39,261 bases of DNA from positions 1 to 39,261 of the forward strand of contig CALIBQ010000053.1 in NCBI GenBank assembly GCA_938049385.1, read 5' to 3'. The DNA is from an uncultured Anaerolineae bacterium. Its GTDB lineage: Bacteria > Chloroflexota > Anaerolineae > JACIWP01. The stretch's first letter is position 1. The number at the start of each line of letters is the position of its first letter. Below are positions 15,126-23,560 of the stretch, piece after piece. The notes under the pieces are model-generated. The model had not been told where the DNA came from. It ran no database searches and saw only the letters and a program-made list of their open reading frames with translations. A program made the translations under genes and the position numbers.

Positions 15126-15521
15126 ATGGAACATGTCCACACCCGCACGAAGCGGCAGATTGTGCGTATTGACGAGAGCCTGTGCAACGGATGCGGTTTG
15201 TGCGTTACCCCCTGCGCCGAAGGCGCCATTGAGCTGGTGAACGGGAAGGCTCGGGTGGTGCGGGAAGAGCTGTGCGACGGCGCCGGCTTCTGCCTTTCGG
15301 TATGTCCCACCGGCGCACTGTCCATCGAGGTGCGCGAGGCGCCGGCCTTCGACGAGGAGGCCGCTCACCAGCGCATGGAGGAACGCGGCCGGGTATATAT
15401 CGCCCAGCGGTGTTTCCTGTGTGGAGCCAGCGAGGAGACCCAGGCGCTTCTGCCGGTGCGTAAGGCCGGCCAGAGCCTGTGGGTGTGCACACACTGCCTG
15501 CCTATCCTGATTCACGGATAA
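15126..15521 (+). CDS. Ferredoxin-like Fe-S protein with C-terminal cysteine pair motif
   Basis: 131 aa. The N-terminal half has two [4Fe-4S] motifs, CNGCGLCVTPCAEGAI and CDGAGFCLSVCPTGAL; the second has the Gly-Ala-Gly-Phe form found in a family of anaerobe ferredoxins. The C-terminal third carries CFLCGASEE and VCTHCLP, two CxxC pairs about 30 residues apart that could bind zinc or a further cluster. It lies 5 bases after the ferredoxin at 14860 and 39 before the zinc-ribbon gene. Likely an electron-transfer or redox-sensing partner; no specific enzyme can be named. Confidence 0.82.
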   Translation: MEHVHTRTKRQIVRIDESLCNGCGLCVTPCAEGAIELVNGKARVVREELCDGAGFCLSVCPTGALSIEVREAPAFDEEAAHQRMEERGRVYIAQRCFLCGASEETQALLPVRKAGQSLWVCTHCLPILIHG

Positions 15522-15560
15522 GAGCCGGCGGCCGGCGCAAGGCCGGGGAAGGAGCCTGAT

Positions 15561-15842
15561 ATGGCATTGTACAAGGGCTGCCCGGGGGCCAACATATTCA
15601 AGGAAGTCAAACCAGAGTACATCGAATGCCCCTACTGCCACGCGGAGATTGAAATCTGGTCCGATGAACTGCTGGCGCGCTGTCCTTCCTGCCGGCGCAT
15701 CGTGGCGCGCGAGCGCGGGGCTTCCTGCATTGACTGGTGCAAGTACGCGGAGCAGTGCATCGGCGCCCAGAAGTACCAGCAGTTGGTCAAAGAGCGGCCG
15801 AACCCCGCCGCGGATTCCACGCCGGCCAAGGGAGCGGCATGA
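15561..15842 (+). CDS. Small zinc-ribbon protein of anaerobes, function unknown
   Basis: 93 aa; GAAGGAG precedes ATG 15561. A zinc ribbon is formed by CPYC and CPSC (about residues 23-26 and 41-44). It is followed by a third cysteine group, CIDWCKYAEQC, which could hold another metal. This CPxC/CPSC/CxxWC arrangement recurs in short proteins of strict anaerobes whose role is not established. The C-terminal tail is flexible. Its stop overlaps the start of the methyltransferase (ATGA), so the two are translationally coupled. Confidence 0.78.
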   Translation: MALYKGCPGANIFKEVKPEYIECPYCHAEIEIWSDELLARCPSCRRIVARERGASCIDWCKYAEQCIGAQKYQQLVKERPNPAADSTPAKGAA

Positions 15843-16609
15843 GCCGGGTCCCTCTGTACGATCAGCTCAGCGAGGTGTATGACCGCTTCGTGGATTGGCC
15901 GGCGCGGCTGGCCTTCGAAATGCCCTTCCTGGAAAAGATGCTGAGGGAGGCCGGCGCGCGCCGGGTGCTGGATGCCGCCTGCGGCACTGGTCAGCACGCC
16001 ATCGCCCTGACACAGGCCGGCTTTGACGTGGCCGGCGCCGATCTCAGCCAGCCGATGGTGGAGGCAGCGCGCCGCAGTGCGGAAAGGGCCGGCGTCCATG
16101 CGGAGTTTGTGGTCGCCGGCTTCGGCGAGCTGGCCGCGAAGCTAGCCGGCCCATTCGATGCCCTCCTTTGTCTCGGTAATTCTATCCCGCATGTGAATGA
16201 CCTGGCCCATCTGGACGCGGTTCTGCGCGACTTCCGAGCGGTCCTGCGCCCAGGCGGCCTGCTGGTGATCCAACAGCGCAACTTTGACCTGGTGCTCCGC
16301 CGGCGCGAGCGCTTTTTGCCCCCGCAGGCCAATACGGAAGGAGAGGACGAATGGCTCTTCTTCCGGTATTATGATTTTCTGGCAGACGGCCGCCTGCGCT
16401 TCAACATGGTGATGGTGCACCGCACGCTGGCCGGCGATACCTGCCAGATGGAAAGCACACTGCTTTTCCCCTTGACCAGCGGACAGCTCCTATCCGCATG
16501 CATCGAGGCCGGCTTTGCCGACCTCGTGCTCTACGGCTCCATGAAGGGCGAGCCTTTCAACCCCCAAAACAGCGGCGACCTGGTGCTGGTCGGGCGCGCC
16601 GGCGGGTGA
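15839..16609 (+). CDS. SAM-dependent methyltransferase (class I)
   Basis: 256 aa from ATG 15839, overlapping the preceding stop. SAM-binding motif I is VLDAACGTGQHAIAL (about residues 42-56), followed by the acidic end of strand 2 (VAGADLS) and motif IV FDALLCLGNSIPH. LRPGGLLVIQQRNFD marks the end of the core. The C-terminal half has a beta insert typical of small-molecule methyltransferases of the glycine/sarcosine or UbiE-like type. It is the last gene of the run beginning at 14860. The substrate cannot be predicted. Confidence 0.88.
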   Translation: MSRVPLYDQLSEVYDRFVDWPARLAFEMPFLEKMLREAGARRVLDAACGTGQHAIALTQAGFDVAGADLSQPMVEAARRSAERAGVHAEFVVAGFGELAAKLAGPFDALLCLGNSIPHVNDLAHLDAVLRDFRAVLRPGGLLVIQQRNFDLVLRRRERFLPPQANTEGEDEWLFFRYYDFLADGRLRFNMVMVHRTLAGDTCQMESTLLFPLTSGQLLSACIEAGFADLVLYGSMKGEPFNPQNSGDLVLVGRAGG

Positions 16610-16637
16610 GCCCCGTTACATCCGCGCATTCCCCCTG

Positions 16638-16711
16638 TGGTATAATGCAATCGTCATAGCCAGCGGGTGCATTCCGGTGGCAGTCACCGGAGTTCACAGC
16701 CCGGCTGTGAA
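16638..16711 (+). promoter_or_regulatory. Extended -10 promoter and two leader hairpins (metalloprotease gene)
   Basis: TGG-TATAAT (16638-16646) is an extended -10. In the leader two perfect hairpins stand side by side: CCGGTG-GCAGT-CACCGG (16674-16690) and TTCACAGC-CCG-GCTGTGAA (16693-16711). Neither is followed by a T-run, so they are not terminators. The second could also act as a palindromic operator. The ribosome site of the gene (GGGGAG) lies 22 bases further on. Confidence 0.55.
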
Positions 16712-16740
16712 TTGCCAATGCGTTTGTCTTTGGGGAGCAC

Positions 16741-18762
16741 ATGAAATCCTGGTCGCGCCGGCCTATCGTGTACATCGTTATTCTGGTCGCGGGCCTGATA
16801 ATGGCCGGCTTCTGGCTGGCCGGGCATTTCCGGGCAGGGCCAGCCGCGCCGACTGCAGTGCCGGCCGCTTCATTGACCCCCATACCGCCGGCCGCACCCA
16901 CCCACACCCCTGCCCCTACCCTTACGCCCACGCCCGTTCCCAGCCCAACAGCCACGCCCACTCTCTCCACCATTGAGGCGCTGGCGGTGGCGGAGATGCC
17001 GGCGCGGGACCCCATCGCCCTGGCACAGCGCTTTTCCCAGCCCGGCCTGCTCATATCGCCGATCGCGCATGCGGCCCCGCCGGCCTACCGCCTGGGGGAT
17101 CGAGATACCTTCTGGATCACGGATGAGGATGCCGGCGCCCATTACGCGGTCACCGCTACCCTGCGCTGTATCTCTGAACATCTTTACATGTGGGTGCAGG
17201 ATGGCTTTGACGTTCCCGAAGAGGACCTGCGCCGCTCAGCAGAGCGCTTCGACCGCCAGATTTATCCCACCAACCGGGGCTTTTTCGGCTCCGAATGGAC
17301 GCCGGGCGTGGACAGCGACCCGCGCATCCATGTCTTCAATGGGGCGGTACCGGGGGTAGCCGGCTATTTCTACAGCCCCAGCGAGTTCCCGCGCGCCGTC
17401 AATCCCTACAGCAACGAGCGGGAGATATTTTTCATTAATCTGAACGCCCGCCGGCCGGGGACCGACGCCTACGACGCCACGCTGGCCCATGAGTTTCAGC
17501 ATATGATCCAGTGGCATGTGGACCGCAACGAGGATGCTTGGATGAACGAGGGGCTGTCGGTCCTGGCGGAGCACCTGAACGGCTTTGCAGTGCCGCATTA
17601 TATGCGTGCCTATCTGGGGAACACCGACACGCAGTTGACGATCTGGGCCATCGGCGATGAGTCGCCTTTCCCCCATTACGGCGCCAGCTTCCTCTTTCTG
17701 GAGTACGCGCTGGAACGGCTGGGGCCGGAGGTCTTCCAGCGTGTCGTCCGGTCGCCGGCCAACGGGACAGCCGCCTTTGATGCGGCGCTGGCGGAGCTGG
17801 GCCGGCCGGAACGCTTCGAAAGCCTGTTCGCGGACTGGACGGCGGCGACGTACCTGGACCACGCCGGCGGCACGGATATCTATCAGTACCGGGAGCTGGC
17901 GCTGGATGCGCCGGCGCCGGCGGCCCAGCATCACGCGTATCCCGCGCAGGGGCACGGGTCGGTGCGTCCCTACGGGGTGGATTACATCCTGCTGGAGGGC
18001 GGTGCCGGCGAGGACCTGATGTTGCGCTTCCGCGGCGTGCCGGAGACGCGCCTGGCACCGCTTTCGGCGCACAGCGGCCGCTGGATGTGGTGGTCCAACC
18101 GCGGTGATGACAGCAGTTCTAGCCTTACGCGGGAGTTTGACCTGCGGGGTGTGTATTCGGCGACCCTGCATGTCTGGCTGTGGTACGACATCGAGCCGGA
18201 CTGGGATTACGCCTATGTAGAGGTTTCCACCAACGGCGGCAGGAACTGGCAGATTTTGGCCGGCCGGCACACCTGCACCTCCAACCCGCACGGCAACAGC
18301 TTCGGGCCGGCCTATACGGGGGCGAGCGGCGGCGGGACATCCCCGGTCTGGGTGGAGGAGGAGATTGACCTGACGCCCTTCGCCGGCCAGGTCATCCAGC
18401 TCCGCTTTGAGCTGACCACGGATGACTCGGTGAACCATGCCGGTCTGTTCCTGGATGACATCCGCATCCCGGAGATCGGCTACGCGGAGGATTTTGAACA
18501 GGGAGGCGGTGGTTGGGAGGCCGAGGGATTCATCCGCACGGACAACGTCCTCCCCCAGAGCTATCTGGTGCAGGTCATCACGTGGGGAGCGGATGATATG
18601 CCGGCGGTGAGGCGCCTGGCGCTGGACGAGGGGCAGACCGGCGCGTTCCTTATCGAGGGGTTCGGCCGGCAGGTGCGCCGGGCGGTGCTCGCCGTCAGCG
18701 CGCTGGCGCCGGCCACCAATGAGCCGGCGCCGTACTGGTATTCCCTGACGCCTGTGGAATGA
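16741..18762 (+). CDS. Exported zinc metalloprotease with immune-inhibitor-A-like C-terminal domain
   Basis: 673 aa. ATG 16741 follows GGGGAG. A signal or anchor helix spans residues 8-30, then a Pro/Thr/Ala stalk to about residue 77. The catalytic domain contains the zinc motif HEFQH in LAHEFQHMIQWH, followed by NEDAWMNEGLSVLAEHL, where the Glu after Asn is the likely third ligand. The Ser/Met pattern is that of M6/M30-like gluzincins. The C-terminal 250 residues form beta domains with YVEVSTNGGRNW and LFLDDIRIPEIG, as in the MAM-like domain of immune inhibitor A proteases. It is probably secreted or surface-tethered and degrades external protein. Confidence 0.85.
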   Translation: MKSWSRRPIVYIVILVAGLIMAGFWLAGHFRAGPAAPTAVPAASLTPIPPAAPTHTPAPTLTPTPVPSPTATPTLSTIEALAVAEMPARDPIALAQRFSQPGLLISPIAHAAPPAYRLGDRDTFWITDEDAGAHYAVTATLRCISEHLYMWVQDGFDVPEEDLRRSAERFDRQIYPTNRGFFGSEWTPGVDSDPRIHVFNGAVPGVAGYFYSPSEFPRAVNPYSNEREIFFINLNARRPGTDAYDATLAHEFQHMIQWHVDRNEDAWMNEGLSVLAEHLNGFAVPHYMRAYLGNTDTQLTIWAIGDESPFPHYGASFLFLEYALERLGPEVFQRVVRSPANGTAAFDAALAELGRPERFESLFADWTAATYLDHAGGTDIYQYRELALDAPAPAAQHHAYPAQGHGSVRPYGVDYILLEGGAGEDLMLRFRGVPETRLAPLSAHSGRWMWWSNRGDDSSSSLTREFDLRGVYSATLHVWLWYDIEPDWDYAYVEVSTNGGRNWQILAGRHTCTSNPHGNSFGPAYTGASGGGTSPVWVEEEIDLTPFAGQVIQLRFELTTDDSVNHAGLFLDDIRIPEIGYAEDFEQGGGGWEAEGFIRTDNVLPQSYLVQVITWGADDMPAVRRLALDEGQTGAFLIEGFGRQVRRAVLAVSALAPATNEPAPYWYSLTPVE

Positions 18763-18769
18763 AGGACGT

Positions 18770-19480
18770 ATGTGGGGAGCACTGCGGGCTGGCATCTTCG
18801 TCATCGGTTCTCTGGTGCTGACGGCGGGCATCAGTGCGCTGGCGCTGGCCACGGCCTCCTGGCTCCGTCAATGGCGTCCGAGCATCAACCTGCTGGTGCA
18901 CCCGGCCCAGATGGCCGCGTATGGTCTGTTGATACTGCTGTGTCTGGGGCTGATGGGCATCAGCGGCCTGCCGGCGGCGCGCTTCGGCCTGCGAAGCGCT
19001 GATTGGAAGCTGGACGTAGCCCTGGGAGCGGCTGTCGGGCTGTCCCTGCCGGCGCCCATCAACTGGCTGGTGCGGGTATGTGTGCGGAGATGGGGGCCGG
19101 GGATATACTCGCCGGCGCTGATGCGTGCCATCCTGCCGCGCTCCCGCAGGGAACGGCTGTTCGTCCCCTGTGCCTTCCTGCTGACCGCCTTGAGCGAGGA
19201 ACTGCTGTTCCGCGCCGTTTGGGTGGGAGGATTTTCCTGCTATCTGCCGGCTGTGATACCGGTGCTGGTAAGCTCGGCGGTATTCGGGGTTACCCATTTG
19301 GCACAGGGCCGGCTAGGAGTCGTGGTGGCCAGCGCGCTGGGACTGTTGTTTGCCGGCCTGTTTCTCTGGCGGGGGAGCATACTGCCCTGTTTCCTGGCCC
19401 ACTATCTCATCAACCTGGGGCAGGTCTGGCTGGCAGGCCGGCAGCGCGCCTGGCTGGAGAATTATCCGGACAATGGGTGA
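18770..19480 (+). CDS. CPBP-family intramembrane metalloprotease
   Basis: 236 aa with about seven or eight hydrophobic segments. All three motifs of the CAAX-protease/bacteriocin-processing (Abi) family are present near the C-terminus: EELLFR (EExxxR), FGVTH (FxxxH) and HYLIN (HxxxN). AAGGA precedes ATG 18770, 7 bases after the metalloprotease stop, so the two are probably cotranscribed. The substrate is unknown; members process prenylated or small membrane proteins or confer self-immunity. Confidence 0.9.
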   Translation: MWGALRAGIFVIGSLVLTAGISALALATASWLRQWRPSINLLVHPAQMAAYGLLILLCLGLMGISGLPAARFGLRSADWKLDVALGAAVGLSLPAPINWLVRVCVRRWGPGIYSPALMRAILPRSRRERLFVPCAFLLTALSEELLFRAVWVGGFSCYLPAVIPVLVSSAVFGVTHLAQGRLGVVVASALGLLFAGLFLWRGSILPCFLAHYLINLGQVWLAGRQRAWLENYPDNG

Positions 19481-19530
19481 TGCGCGCTCCCGGCCCAGCC
19501 GCTTCCCGCATGCAGGCAGGGATGGCGGGG

Positions 19531-20187
19531 TTAACGCTGTGCTTCCGGAATTTCCTTCCAGAAATGCTCGTCCATGAGGGTGGTTTTCAGGAGCCGTTCT
19601 ACGGCTGGGTCCGCGACATTGAGGGCGCGGCGGTCGGTCACGTACCAGGCCAGGGAGCGGACGAAATACTGCCGCGGGTGCTGTCGGCTCTCCTCATCCA
19701 CGCCGTAACCAAGGGCATACAGCTCCTGGATGCGCCGGCCGAGTTCCCGCAGGGCCGGCGTCGTCCCGCCGCCGTCAGATAGCCATGGGCTGTCCGGTTC
19801 GCCATCACATCCCAGCAGGTGGTCGAGCAGTTGGGCGACGACCCAGATGCCGGCGAAGGGTGTGTCGAGCTGACGGATATCGCACAGGCAGATGTGGGTG
19901 TGGGTTTGACCGGCGATCTCTATCTCGCCGGGGATATAGGCGGTGCGGTGGCTGACCAGCAGGCGGCCGTGCCGATGCCTGGCCAGGAAGGCGAGCATGC
20001 CGGCGGGGAGCCGGCGCAGATGCTCCGCCCAGCGCTCCACCGGTGCCCACTGGCTGTCGAAGTGGTGCGAAGCCGGCCGCACGCGATGCCATAATTCCCG
20101 CTCCACCCCCATTTTGCCGGCTATCAACTGACGCAGTGGGTCGGTCGGAGCGGCATTTCTCCCCCTATTTACCATTTCTCCAGCCAT
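19531..20187 (-). CDS. Conserved-looking hypothetical protein
   Basis: 218 aa; I do not recognise a family. ATG 20187 and ATG 20175 are both possible; the first overlaps the end of the upstream HAD gene by 19 bases. No signal peptide or membrane helix. The composition is Arg/His-rich in the first half (FLARHRHGRLLVSHRTAYIP), with a central segment HTHICLCDIRQLDTPFAGIW and a helical C-terminal half ending in DEHFWKEIPEAQR. The overlap with the HAD phosphatase and LysM lipoprotein genes shows a three-gene operon. The LCDIR and D/E residues might suit a nucleotide- or metal-binding site, but no function is claimed. Confidence 0.6.
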   Translation of the reverse strand: MAGEMVNRGRNAAPTDPLRQLIAGKMGVERELWHRVRPASHHFDSQWAPVERWAEHLRRLPAGMLAFLARHRHGRLLVSHRTAYIPGEIEIAGQTHTHICLCDIRQLDTPFAGIWVVAQLLDHLLGCDGEPDSPWLSDGGGTTPALRELGRRIQELYALGYGVDEESRQHPRQYFVRSLAWYVTDRRALNVADPAVERLLKTTLMDEHFWKEIPEAQR

Positions 20188-20876
20188 CCCTCTTGCACAA
20201 GCTGATAAAAATGGTCGAGACTGCCGCGCTCATGGGTGAAGGGCGGCTCTCCGGTGATGTGGAAGAAGCGCATGCCGGCGGAGAGGGCAGGGCCGTCCAT
20301 CGCCAGGTCGTCGCCGGCCATCAGGCAGGCGGCCGGCGGAACGGTAATGCGTTCGGCGATCTCGCGGTAATAGGCCGGGCTGGGTTTGGTAGTGTGCATA
20401 TTTTCATATGTGGTCACGAGGTGGAAGGCCAAATCAGCCACGCCGGCCCAGTCCATGCGCTGGCGGATGGCAGTTTCTGGGAACAGAGGGTTGGTGGCCA
20501 GCACAATCTGATATCCCCGCGCTAACAGCTCTTCCACGAGGGGGCGGGCGGCCCGCCGCGGCCGGGCATAGCACGCCAGTTTGGGATATTCTTCGGCATA
20601 GAAGCGCTCGATGGCCGGCATAAGCTGGTCCCGGGGAATAGGGGAGCAGGCGTTGAACGCGCGCCAGAAAACCTGGGCATTGGTTTCCCCGGGGTCGTGA
20701 TCGGCGATCATGGCGCGGGTGCCGGCCATCAGGGCTTCCCGGAAGGTCTCCGCCGGCATCCAGGGGGACATATACGCCGCGAAGGCCCGGATGTACTGGG
20801 GTATGAACTGGTCAAGGCGGGTATCCAGCAAAGTGCCGTCCAGGTCGAGGAGCACGGCGCGGAGCATGCGGTTCAC
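20169..20876 (-). CDS. HAD-superfamily hydrolase (subfamily IA phosphatase)
   Basis: 235 aa with all four motifs: I LLDLDGTLLDT near the N-terminus, II VLATN, III TKPSPAYY, and IV GDDLAMD. A helical cap domain lies between motifs I and II. ATG 20876 overlaps the stop of the LysM lipoprotein gene (ATGA). It is a cytoplasmic phosphatase; the substrate is unknown. It contrasts with the HAD fragment at 148, which lacks motif I. Confidence 0.9.
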   Translation of the reverse strand: MNRMLRAVLLDLDGTLLDTRLDQFIPQYIRAFAAYMSPWMPAETFREALMAGTRAMIADHDPGETNAQVFWRAFNACSPIPRDQLMPAIERFYAEEYPKLACYARPRRAARPLVEELLARGYQIVLATNPLFPETAIRQRMDWAGVADLAFHLVTTYENMHTTKPSPAYYREIAERITVPPAACLMAGDDLAMDGPALSAGMRFFHITGEPPFTHERGSLDHFYQLVQEGWLEKW

Positions 20877-21877
20877 TCCTGGGGGGTCGGTGTGGGCGAT
20901 TGGCGCAGGGCCTCTGCCCGCACGGTGTAGGTTACCACACTGCCGGCGGTGGAAAGCAGATGGACCTCGAAATCGCTGGAGCGCCCGGGCGCCAAGGTAT
21001 CTGCCATCGGCGCCACCTTCCGTACTCCTGCGACCTTGCCATCATCCGTGTAGGCCGTGACCACGAGGCGCACGCGCGTCGCGGTATCATCGCCGATGTT
21101 GCGGACGCGGCCGGCGATGTGGTAGCTGGCGTGGCCGCGGCCCTCGCCGGCTAGGTCCGTTACCTCCAGGTCGAGGTAATAGGTCTCTGGGTGCGCGAGG
21201 GGCAGGCCGCGCAAGGGCACCGATTGATAGATGGCAAAGCGCTCCGGCGGTTGATCGAACGAGGCGGCAAAGGGCGCTTTTGCTCCGTGGGGCAGGACAT
21301 CGAGTTCCACAAAGGCGGTGGTGAAGGCCAGGAGCTGGCCCTTTTCATCGAAGAGGGAGATGCCAACCTGCACCTGCTCCAAGTCTACGCCGGCGGTGTT
21401 CTCCACCTCACCGAAGCACCACAGCACGCCGGAGGGGGAACGCTGGAAATTGACGCCGGCGATGGTGAAGGGCAGGGGCGTCGGGGTCGGGGTGGGCGGC
21501 GTGCGCAGGGCTGATTCATCCATAGGGATGATGAGTTCCTGGCCGATCTGGAGCCGGCGGGGGTCCAGGATGCCGTTGGCTTCCTGAATGGCCTCCACGG
21601 TGACGCCGTAGATGCGGGCGATGGCGAGCAGGTTGTCGCCTGGCTTGACCACGTAAATGACCGGCGTCGGGGTGATGGTGGGTGTGGCGGTCGGGAGCGG
21701 TGTCAGAGGCGCCGGCGTGGGTGTGGCGGTGAGGGCCGGCGCTGTGGCAGTGACCGCCGCGGTGGGCGTGTCGGTGGGCGGGAGCGTTGGCGCCGGCCGG
21801 CAGGCGCTCAGCGACAGCCCGATAAACATCGTGATAGTAGTGAAGAGCCAGGACGCTCTGCGGATGCGGCAGGACAT
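20873..21877 (-). CDS. LysM-domain lipoprotein
   Basis: 334 aa from ATG 21877, which has GAGGTGAAC directly upstream; codons further upstream lie too close to the -10 at 21917. The signal peptide ends LSAC with lipidated Cys26, followed by a Pro/Thr linker. One LysM domain (about residues 74-118) begins YVVKPGDNLLAIARIYGV and ends LQIGQELIIPM, the peptidoglycan/chitin-binding motif. The C-terminal 190 residues are two beta-rich repeats (GEVENTAGVDLEQVQVGISL; GRVRNIGDDTATRVRLVVTA), resembling FxLyD-type extracellular domains. It should be exported and attached to the cell envelope. First gene of a minus-strand operon with the HAD phosphatase and the unknown protein. Confidence 0.85.
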   Translation of the reverse strand: MSCRIRRASWLFTTITMFIGLSLSACRPAPTLPPTDTPTAAVTATAPALTATPTPAPLTPLPTATPTITPTPVIYVVKPGDNLLAIARIYGVTVEAIQEANGILDPRRLQIGQELIIPMDESALRTPPTPTPTPLPFTIAGVNFQRSPSGVLWCFGEVENTAGVDLEQVQVGISLFDEKGQLLAFTTAFVELDVLPHGAKAPFAASFDQPPERFAIYQSVPLRGLPLAHPETYYLDLEVTDLAGEGRGHASYHIAGRVRNIGDDTATRVRLVVTAYTDDGKVAGVRKVAPMADTLAPGRSSDFEVHLLSTAGSVVTYTVRAEALRQSPTPTPQE

Positions 21878-21911
21878 GTTCACCTCGATGGCTTCAATCT
21901 GCACGGCCGGC

Positions 21912-21920
21912 ATTATACCA
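21912..21920 (-). promoter_or_regulatory. Extended -10 promoter of the LysM lipoprotein operon
   Basis: On the minus strand CCTGTGG is followed directly by TATAAT (21917-21912), giving TGG-TATAAT. The surrounding 14 bases CTGTGGTATAATGC are identical to those at the metalloprotease promoter (16636-16649). Confidence 0.55.
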
Positions 21921-21972
21921 CAGGATGGCGCGGTGCGGCCATTTTGGGCGGGGCGAGGGAAACCCCACCCCT

Positions 21973-21993
21973 GGGCGGCCGCAAGGGCCGCCC
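21973..21993. repeat. GC-rich palindrome (REP-like)
   Basis: GGGCGGCC-GCAAG-GGCCGCCC is a perfect 8-bp stem in the gap between two divergent genes, preceded by further GGGGCGGGG/CCCCACCCC-type complementarity. Such palindromes are commonly dispersed in intergenic DNA; there is no T-run to make it a terminator. Confidence 0.4.
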
Positions 21994-22069
21994 CAACACG
22001 AGGGGATAAATTGGCTCAAGGGTAGCGGCATGCTGGGGCTGGTTCTTTTTTCTCGCTCTGCGAAGGGCG

Positions 22070-22078
22070 TGCTATAAT
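22070..22078 (+). promoter_or_regulatory. Extended -10 promoter of the permease gene
   Basis: TGC-TATAAT (22070-22078) is an extended -10 about 44 bases before ATG 22122. No strong -35 is seen; the stretch upstream is T-rich (GGTTCTTTTTTCTCG). Confidence 0.6.
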
Positions 22079-22121
22079 GGTTTTTTGTTGTGCCGATATC
22101 CAGTGTGAGGGTGAGTCTGTC

Positions 22122-23348
22122 ATGTCCGCACTGCAAGGGCTGTGGTTGGTCATCATTGTCATCACGCTGATAGGGGTGGCAGTCGGGCGTTATCCCTGGC
22201 TGAGGATGAACCGCGCCACGATTGCGATGGTGGGCGCTACGGTGCTGATCAGCGCCGGCGCCATCACACTAGAGGACGCTTACGCCGCCCTGGACATGAA
22301 TACGCTGGTGCTTCTGTTCTCCATGATGGTGGTGAACGTCAACCTGCGGTTGGCCGGCTTCTTTCAACTGGTGACCGCCTACGTGGTGCGCCGAGCGCGC
22401 TCCGCCCGACAGCTCTTGGCGCTGATCATTTTCTTTGCCGGCGTGCTCTCGGCACTTTTCCTGAACGACACCATCGTGCTGATGTTCACACCTCTGGTCA
22501 TTGAAATCACCACCACACTGCGGCGCAACCCGATCCCGTATCTCGTCGGATTGGTGACGGCGGCCAACATTGGTTCCGCGGCGACCATCGTTGGCAACCC
22601 GCAGAATATGATTATCGGCATCGCATCGGGCCTATCTTTCGTCCGCTTTGCATCGCGCCTCCTGCCGGTCTCGCTGATGGGATTGGCCATGGCATGGGTG
22701 ATTTTGGTATGGCTGTACCCGCGCGAGTTCGCCGGCGATCCTCTATCGGCGCCGGTGCAGGTGCAGGCACGCACCTATCGTCCTCTGCTCATCAAGGGAT
22801 TGATTTCCAGCGGGGTAATGCTGGTCGCCTTTCTGGGCGGCGTGCCCATCCCACTGGCAGCACTGGCGGCCGCCTCTTTACTGCTGATTACCCGCCGGCT
22901 CAAGCCGGCGCGCGTGTTTAAGGAACTGGACACTGCCCTGCTGGTATTCTTTGCCAGCCTGTTCATCGTGACCGGCACCATCGAGAATGCCGGCTTCACC
23001 GATACCCTGTTCCGCGTGGCGCGGCCAATTGCCGAGCGTGGGGTAGCTCCGCTAACCGGGGTGGCGGTAGTGCTGAGCAATCTGGTTTCCAATGTGCCGG
23101 CGGTACTGCTTTTCCGGCCGCTCATCCCCGGTTTCCCCAACCCTGAGCAGGCCTGGCTGACGCTGGCAATGGCTACCACTTTTGCCGGCAACCTGACCCT
23201 GCTCGGTTCGGTGGCCAACCTGATTGTGGCGGAGACAGCGAAGAATCACGGCATCCGGTTGGAGTTCGGGGAATATCTTCGTGCTGGCGTGCCCATCACC
23301 CTCTGTTCGCTGGCAGTGGGGGTGGTCTGGTTGAGCTGGGTGTTTTGA
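22122..23348 (+). CDS. ArsB/NhaD/SLC13-type anion permease
   Basis: 408 aa from ATG 22122 (GTGAGGGTGAG upstream); ATG 22077 lies inside the -10 box and is excluded. About ten to eleven transmembrane segments. Two family hairpin motifs are visible: [16 protein letters not shown] with [18 protein letters not shown] in the first half, and [20 protein letters not shown] with [19 protein letters not shown] in the second. This inverted repeat of SNxP- and GNPxN-like segments defines the ion transporter superfamily (YbiR/ArsB/citrate-like). Possible substrates include arsenite, sulfate, dicarboxylates or sodium/proton exchange. The ArsR and ArsP-like genes on the right are on the opposite strand, so an arsenic role is not supported by operon structure. 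Confidence 0.85.
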   Translation: MSALQGLWLVIIVITLIGVAVGRYPWLRMNRATIAMVGATVLISAGAITLEDAYAALDMNTLVLLFSMMVVNVNLRLAGFFQLVTAYVVRRARSARQLLALIIFFAGVLSALFLNDTIVLMFTPLVIEITTTLRRNPIPYLVGLVTAANIGSAATIVGNPQNMIIGIASGLSFVRFASRLLPVSLMGLAMAWVILVWLYPREFAGDPLSAPVQVQARTYRPLLIKGLISSGVMLVAFLGGVPIPLAALAAASLLLITRRLKPARVFKELDTALLVFFASLFIVTGTIENAGFTDTLFRVARPIAERGVAPLTGVAVVLSNLVSNVPAVLLFRPLIPGFPNPEQAWLTLAMATTFAGNLTLLGSVANLIVAETAKNHGIRLEFGEYLRAGVPITLCSLAVGVVWLSWVF

Positions 23349-23360
23349 ACAGGGAAATGC

Positions 23361-23390
23361 AAGGGGCCGGCGAGCAGTTCGCCGGCCCTT
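23361..23390. terminator. Bidirectional hairpin between permease gene and tRNA-Pro
   Basis: AAGGGGCCGGCGA and TCGCCGGCCCTT pair over about 12 bases with one bulge, 13 bases after the permease stop and just beyond the 3' end of the minus-strand tRNA. The flanking runs are short, so strength is uncertain. Confidence 0.6.
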
Positions 23391-23391
23391 C

Positions 23392-23469
<78 letters not shown>

Positions 23470-23481
23470 ATTTCCAACGCC

Positions 23482-23529
23482 ATTATAGCATCCCCAGGCA
23501 GATTTGGCAAATTGCCCAAGTACTTGCGC
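23482..23529 (-). promoter_or_regulatory. Promoter with GCGCAAGTAC upstream element (tRNA-Pro)
   Basis: On the minus strand GCGCAAGTAC (23529-23520), 9 bases, TTGCCA (23510-23505), 17 bases, TATAAT (23487-23482) with TGC before it. The start point falls about 6 bases before the tRNA. Here the motif continues as GCGCAAGTACTTGGGC, a near-perfect dyad. Confidence 0.8.
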
Positions 23530-23534
23530 CAGGG

Positions 23535-23551
23535 CAGGTGACAGTCGCCTG
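23535..23551. repeat. Near-palindrome CAGGTGACAGTCGCCTG
   Basis: An imperfect 17-base dyad directly upstream of the tRNA-Pro promoter motif, between that promoter and the stop of the permease gene at 23561. Its role is unknown; it may be the edge of an interspersed repeat or an operator. Confidence 0.35.
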
Positions 23552-23560
23552 GTGAGAACA

